Shown here one piece after another: positions 59,263-64,000 of a DNA stretch of 64,000 nt. Origin of the DNA: Limnanthes douglasii subsp. nivea (Eukaryota; Streptophyta; Magnoliopsida; Brassicales; Limnanthaceae); the NCBI GenBank assembly GCA_036936605.1, contig JAUPFV010000001.1, forward strand, positions 346,529,081 through 346,593,080. The letters run 5' to 3'. Position numbers and translations under genes: made by a program. The notes beneath the pieces were generated by a model. That model saw only the letters and a list, made by a program, of their open reading frames with translations, did no database searches and was not told where the DNA came from. Each line of letters opens with the position of its first letter. Position 1 is the first letter of the stretch.

Positions 59263-59951
59263 GATTGAGGAAGGCTTTTCGGTTGTTGTTGTAAGGGGGA
59301 GGTTTGGGTTTGGATCAGCCTGACTTCCGGACTGATGAGCTTCAGTACTCTCCTGGATCCTAGCCTCTGGTTGGGGCTCTGATGTAGATGTTTCCCTTCG
59401 AGGATTGAGACAGTGGCTTCCGGACCGGACAGCCTGTCCCTGGGTGCTTTAATAGGTACCTCTGACCCTGTACTGCTGTCATTGGCCCCCGATTTCGAAG
59501 GAGTGCTCTTGGAAGCCTGCCCCTTGACCAGCCGGCCTTTTCTTGGATCAACTAGTTTGTGAGGAGAATTTTCAGCATCTGACCCCATGGCTAAGAATGG
59601 GGAGGGTTTTTTAAGACTGGTAACTGTTAAACCTGGCTCAACGGTGGGTTCTGACTCTTGAACTAAAGAACCTGAGATGATAAGGAAAAGATTGGTTTGA
59701 AACAACCTCTTCGGTTTGACACCCTTTGTGGAGGAAGAGCCCTGGTCAGACTCTGTGGCTGAGAATGCTGGTTTGTCGATGGGAGAAGTGGGTAAGCCCG
59801 CTGCAATGCGCCTTTCCCTTTCGACTTTTTGTGTTTTTTCTAGTTCAGATAAATTGAGCAACCCACCTTTGATCAGAGCGTTCCTTGCCGTGAACATAAA
59901 CGACCTAAACAAGAACTTGTGTTTGAGAGAGAAATCTCTGAGGATTATCAA
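59250..59951 (-). pseudogene. Element C antisense ORF, N-terminal part
   Basis: 233 codons, Ser/Pro/Lys-rich, with LSELEKTQKVERERRIAAGLP near the start. It overlaps the next frame by 13 bases, so one small indel near 59260 probably split a single long frame. It corresponds in position and composition to the N-terminal part of the antisense ORF of element A. Confidence 0.5.
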
Positions 59952-60282
59952 AGTAAAAAATGAAAGTGATGGTAAAACAGTGGAAAAACTTCTTAATTTA
60001 TAGTAAACCTCGAAAAGAAGCCTTGATTCCTAGGAGAATTCGAAAAGATTAGCAATGATTAAAAGACGGCGCTGACATCACCTTCATTAATGAAGAGGTT
60101 ACTTTTCAGAGAAGGTGGGTGCGAAATCCAAGGTGAAAACGGCTAAAGCAACCAACCAAAGAGTGACACGTGTCCCATGAACCCTGGCAAAAAACCGTTT
60201 GGATTCAAAGAACTTTTTCACCCCGGATAGAACCATGAAACAATTCGAAAAATGTCCGGATAAATGTTATTTGAACAAACAC

Positions 60283-60298
60283 CTAAAAAAGGGGCTAC
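60283..60298 (+). promoter_or_regulatory. Polypurine tract of element C
   Basis: TAAAAAAGGGGCTAC stands directly before the 3' LTR (TGATGAG), as in elements A and B. Confidence 0.8.
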
Positions 60299-60706
60299 TG
60301 ATGAGTCCGGATTATGTTACCTCTTCGGACAGGGACAGTTCGGACAAAGACCATCTAAACCGGACAGGGCAGTTCGAACCCATCATCCATTTGACTGTTC
60401 GAACAAGGACTAAAGTATTTAAAAACATAATAACTTATTGACTAAGCTTCATGCTCTCCTACTAAGAGCTCATGGGTCCTTAAACTTGACCCGGGTCCAT
60501 TAAACATGACCCGACAGCCCATAAAGCCCAAACATAAAGGTATAAATACCCAACCACCAACATTAAATGAGGGTAATGAAAATTAAATACAACCAGGCTG
60601 CTTAATCCTCCCTCTACTCTCTTCTCAAATATTAAATACTTACAAAACTTCCACAAACTCTAAACAAAAATTACAAATTTACCTCAGATAGAAATAAACC
60701 ACACCA
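60299..60706 (+). repeat. 3' LTR of element C
   Basis: 408 bp, same ends as the 5' LTR. It retains the TATA motif (TATAAATA, 60541-60548). Its first 120 bases carry several GTTCGGAC/GTCCGG-type words, mirrored in the 5' LTR. Confidence 0.93.
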
Positions 60707-61050
60707 TCATTAGTCTTGTAATTTTGGTTATAAAACAATCAGGTTTAGTTGAACCCTTCAAGTATCTCATGAGCCATTTGAGGTATTGTGAGTGAGGTTT
60801 TACCAGATTTGACATAAATATGATCATAATACTTATGAACAAGAAAAGATAAAGTCTCATGCTTATCTTTGCATACATAATGCTTCATAGGATATTAACA
60901 TAAATTTATCTCTTGTATGAACTTCTTATATTTTATTTTGTTGGTGTTTTAGTGATACTTAGTTTGAAATGGGTACCTTTAGGGTTCTAAGGTATTACTG
61001 TTTTGAAATTTTATGAATTGTATGAAACTTGTGCAAGTCTAGGAGGCAAG
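60707..61050 (-). pseudogene. Copia RT end / RNase H scrap, opposite strand (part 2)
   Basis: Minus strand, going down: GTHFKLS (about 60970), then SIMYAK, MSNLVKPHSQYLKWLMRYLKGSTKPD, the end of RT and the start of RNase H. The copy of TCATT at 60707-60711 is the target duplication of element C. Frameshifts and stops occur throughout. Confidence 0.7.
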
Positions 61051-61129
61051 TGAACTGGATATCTGTAAAGAGTAGTTGAAACATATGAGAAATAGATATT
61101 GTAGTCCTTATAAGCCTAGGTTGACAATT

Positions 61130-61990
61130 TTTAGGTGTAAACTAAAAGTGACTGGTGCAACTCATCTGAGACTCAAATTTCAAATACTTGAGAAAACCGA
61201 GACTCAAGGGATCTAGCTACCGCTAAGTGAAAGGATGCTTAGTAAAAAACTTAGGTGCATAGATGTTTGCTGGAACCTGCGAGTGAAATTTCCCGAACAT
61301 AAGTCGTAGTAACTATGGAACCGAAGATGTATGATCATCACATGTTCGACTTGTATCAAGACTCTTATGAATATACATATGTATTTCTTGAAAAACTGAT
61401 TCACTAATATGTTAAACAACCCTAAAATAATGAATTAACGTAAACCAATAATCAATTAACTGCTGATATGAACATGCTTGAGGAATAAGAAGAATAACAC
61501 ACTTGTACAAAAATGTTAGGTGTCGAAAATGGTGGTGTCGTTACCTAGTGGAGTGTATAGTCGTACGAATGTTAAGGTTGCAACCTCATTTCAGTTCGGC
61601 TGTCTTGGAGAATAAATTATAAGTGGCTAACATGAGCTTGAGAGTTCAACTCCCTCATCATTGGTTCAATATATAGTGAAAATAGGTATGGATCATTTGT
61701 GAGGTGCGCAAGAGTATTTTTTACAGAGAGAGAGAAAGACCTCGTTTGATTTTGGAGGTAATATTAAGATAAAAGATAAATACTTTGAAACATCGAGATC
61801 CATGGTTTTTTCTCTATGCCGGATCCACTTTGGAAAAAAATGGTTGTCTTAGTTGTATTTGATAGAGTCTTCTTATAATTTTTCTCTATATAAAATTTGT
61901 GTTCGTTGTCTGTGGATGTAGGATTTATTCATAATCTAAACCACGTTAAATTCGTCTTCTATGATTGGTTTACTTTTCTTTCTTTTTTAT
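61130..61990 (+). repeat. Copia LTR copy 3
   Basis: Same ordered phrases as copies 1 and 2: AAAAGTGACTGGTGCAACTCA, AAAACTTAGGTGCATAGATG, AACATGCTTGAGGAATAAG, the CTATATAAAATTTGTGTTCGTTG stretch and GTGGATGTAGG...AACCACGTTAAAT. Its orientation is plus, although the copia scrap next to it (60707-61050) is on minus. Confidence 0.6.
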
Positions 61991-64000
61991 AAACCTTATG
62001 CTCATTAAGCTTCAAACATGACAATATTTCTAAAAATATTCATGATAAGTTAACAATAAATAATTAAAAATAAATAACTTATATAATTTAAATAATAATT
62101 AACAAACAATAAAATATTAAAAAACATGTTTTCAAACAATTGTCTTCCTCTTCTAACAAGTACCCGTCATAGTTTATTTATCCTAATCAAAATAAACCTA
62201 TCTAATGTACCTTGATTCCAACATATTTATTATAGGTTTGTTCAATTACAATTTAATAGAGGGTGAGTTTTCGATAACCACTAAGATAGAAATTATATTA
62301 CTCATAACCATCTGAATTTTGTAGCATAAAATTTTCTAACAATACTTTTGAATACACAAACACGTTCAACCTCCAACGATTAGCTATTTTCAATCATCAA
62401 AACTCCACGTCTTTCAAACTCTAACTCAATTTATATTTCCAAAACATATATTTCTATGTTTTAAAGATGAACAAAAAGGAAACCAATGACTAATATTTTT
62501 AAACTATTTCCTTCTGTTTTTGAAATCAAATTACACATAAATACGTAACTGATACACATTTGCTTTTTAGTAACCAAATTACATATAATTTCATAACTCG
62601 AACAAAATTGTTTTTAAAACTAATTTCGCACGCTGATTAAACGCGTTATCACACCTGAAACATAATCTATTTTTTAAAAAGTTTTTTAACACAAAATACA
62701 CATGTTTTTCCAACTAAAAAAAGTTATTCCACACCCACTAAACATTTATTTTCACAAAATAATTTTGTATTTTATGTTTTCACACAATCAAACATCTTTA
62801 GCTGCCTAAGCAATATCTTTGTAACTATTTCTTCTTATTTTTGTAACACATTTGTACATACATCCAAAAATAAACAATTATTATTTTCTGCCACTAAATT
62901 ACACGTAATTCTGCAACTAAAATATTGTTGTTTTTGCCAACCAAATTACAAATAATTCTGCAAATGTAACATAATGTTTTTCACATTAATTTTGTACTAT
63001 AATTACACATTTGTTTTGCACTTGGAACACAATCTATTTCTTACAAATATCTTTTGTATATCTAGTTTTGTTCATCTTAAAAAATAAAACTAACATTATT
63101 TTCATATATATATATATATATTAGAGTTACCGTTTGAAAGATATGAGATTGAAAAAAAAAGTTAGGGGTATTTTCGGACTACCAGAGGGTTATCGGTAAA
63201 TACTCATTTATCACTAGGTGGATATTTATAAATAAGTTTGATATTTGGTAGTTATTGTATATTACCCTTTATTATATTTGTTCATCAACTCAAAGATATT
63301 TTTAGGTTTTTTCCAACTAATATTTATTTCGATTCGCCTATATGGAACAAGAAGTCCAACCTTTTACTTCATTTTTTTAAATAGTTTTTTGTTTTTTGTT
63401 TTTACCTATATTTTTATTTTTAAAAAAAATTAAAATATTTTTGTATATAACTTTTTTAATTTGAGAAACATATAAAATATAAACGTTTAAATCTATTTGG
63501 CGTTTATATTTATATAATAAGACTTTTGGTCAAATTTTAAAAATGTAATGACAAGGTCATAATTTATATATATATACCGAAAGATTTGAAGTTAAAAGTC
63601 CATAACAAAATCCAAACCCAAGTTCCAATCTATAAACAAAATAAGATTTTAATCTGTAGAATCATTCAATTTTAAGCAAAAAAAATTCACCTGTACTAAT
63701 ATATAAGCTTTGTTTAGCAATTTAAACATGCTAATATCTTATCTTTTAACGATATTATTATTCTCACTTAAAACATTATGTATTCAATCATAGTTCATCT
63801 CTAAAAACTATTGGCCCTAACAACTTTAACTTTAAGATAATTTTATGAAACGTTCGACTAACCCTTAAATTCCAGTGTTCTATCATTTATTTATCCCTTA
63901 AACATTATGTTTTACCGAAAAACATCCAAACACGCATGTGACATATGAAGTGATCAATTTGAAGACAATACTAGATCGTCATGTACTAATGACTCTACGA
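61991..64000. other. AT-rich right end of the window
   Basis: No gene supported. 62270-63250 may be a non-autonomous element (ends GAGTTTTCGATAACC and, inverted, GAGTATTTACCGATAACC). Inside, phrases of the type 'CAAATTACANATAATTCTGCAACT' recur (about 62567, 62905, 62943), a degenerate repeat. A short (TA)n lies at 63104-63120. After 63250 there is only AT-rich sequence. Confidence 0.45.

Larger units (their letters stand above)
50375..60706 (+). mobile_element. Complete Tat-type Ty3/gypsy element (element C)
   Basis: A 10,332-bp element with LTRs at 50375-50744 and 60299-60706, flanked by the perfect 5-bp duplication TCATT (50370-50374 and 60707-60711). Sense strand: leader frame, gag, protease, RT, two RNase H domains, integrase. 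Antisense downstream of pol: frames of the putative gypsy-type transposon domain and a coiled coil. I count about 15 base changes between the LTRs (about 4%), so the insertion is fairly young. Gag-pol has several stops and two frameshifts. Confidence 0.93.

Noticed and set aside
60890..61130. A simple inversion of the 3' end of the plus-strand copia
   Set aside because: The minus-strand piece appears to include the RT stretch just before the place where the plus-strand copy is cut, so two separate copia copies are more likely than one inverted copy.

Overview
The window is nuclear DNA from a flowering plant, most likely a eudicot. It is AT-rich, its genes have spliced introns, and it is packed with plant-type transposable elements: Ty3/gypsy of the Tat and chromovirus types, Ty1/copia, a LINE, and a Mutator-like element (MULE). 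I could not determine the species. The only gene that looks like an intact host gene is a two-exon berberine-bridge-enzyme-like (BBE-like) FAD oxidase on the minus strand (4448-6807). Almost everything else is transposon sequence at various stages of decay.

Layout. 1-3578: 3' end of a Tat-type gypsy element ('element A') with long antisense ORFs and a 3' LTR. 4448-6807: the BBE-like gene. About 8150-8420: a gypsy gag scrap. About 9840-14465: a decayed LINE. About 15673-26960: an 11.3-kb MULE with a mudrA-type transposase (+), a ten-exon Ulp1-protease-like gene (-) and a small third gene (-). About 27760-29060: a possible non-autonomous DNA element. 31757-37223: a chromovirus on the minus strand whose LTRs carry dense heat-shock-element arrays. 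About 37258-37930: a small TTCGGTT-rich element. About 39150-44571: copia LTRs and a decayed copia body. 44572-50229: a deleted Tat-type element ('element B'). 50230-50374 and 60707 onward: an oppositely oriented copia scrap split by a complete Tat-type element ('element C', 50375-60706, target duplication TCATT). 61130-64000: a copia LTR and AT-rich repeats.

The most unusual signal is inside the MULE. By hand I count about 60 copies of TTCGCA/TGCGAA, many paired as short palindromes. Nearly all lie in introns, leaders and 3' flanks, and almost none in coding exons. Perfect 20-24 bp palindromes of only two core sequences recur at separate loci. The Ulp1-like gene can be read as ten exons joined only by phase-0 introns; its long introns all carry the repeats and its short ones (about 72-82 bp) carry none. 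This looks like a transposon-specific palindromic repeat family spreading through introns, which I do not recognise.

Other strong points: the chromovirus LTR carries perfect four- and six-unit heat-shock elements resembling the logic of ONSEN-type elements; the antisense ORFs of elements A and C share one intron at the same position and phase; and the 5' LTR of element C has lost its TATA box by a microhomology deletion. All calls are from reading the sequence by eye; no database search was run.
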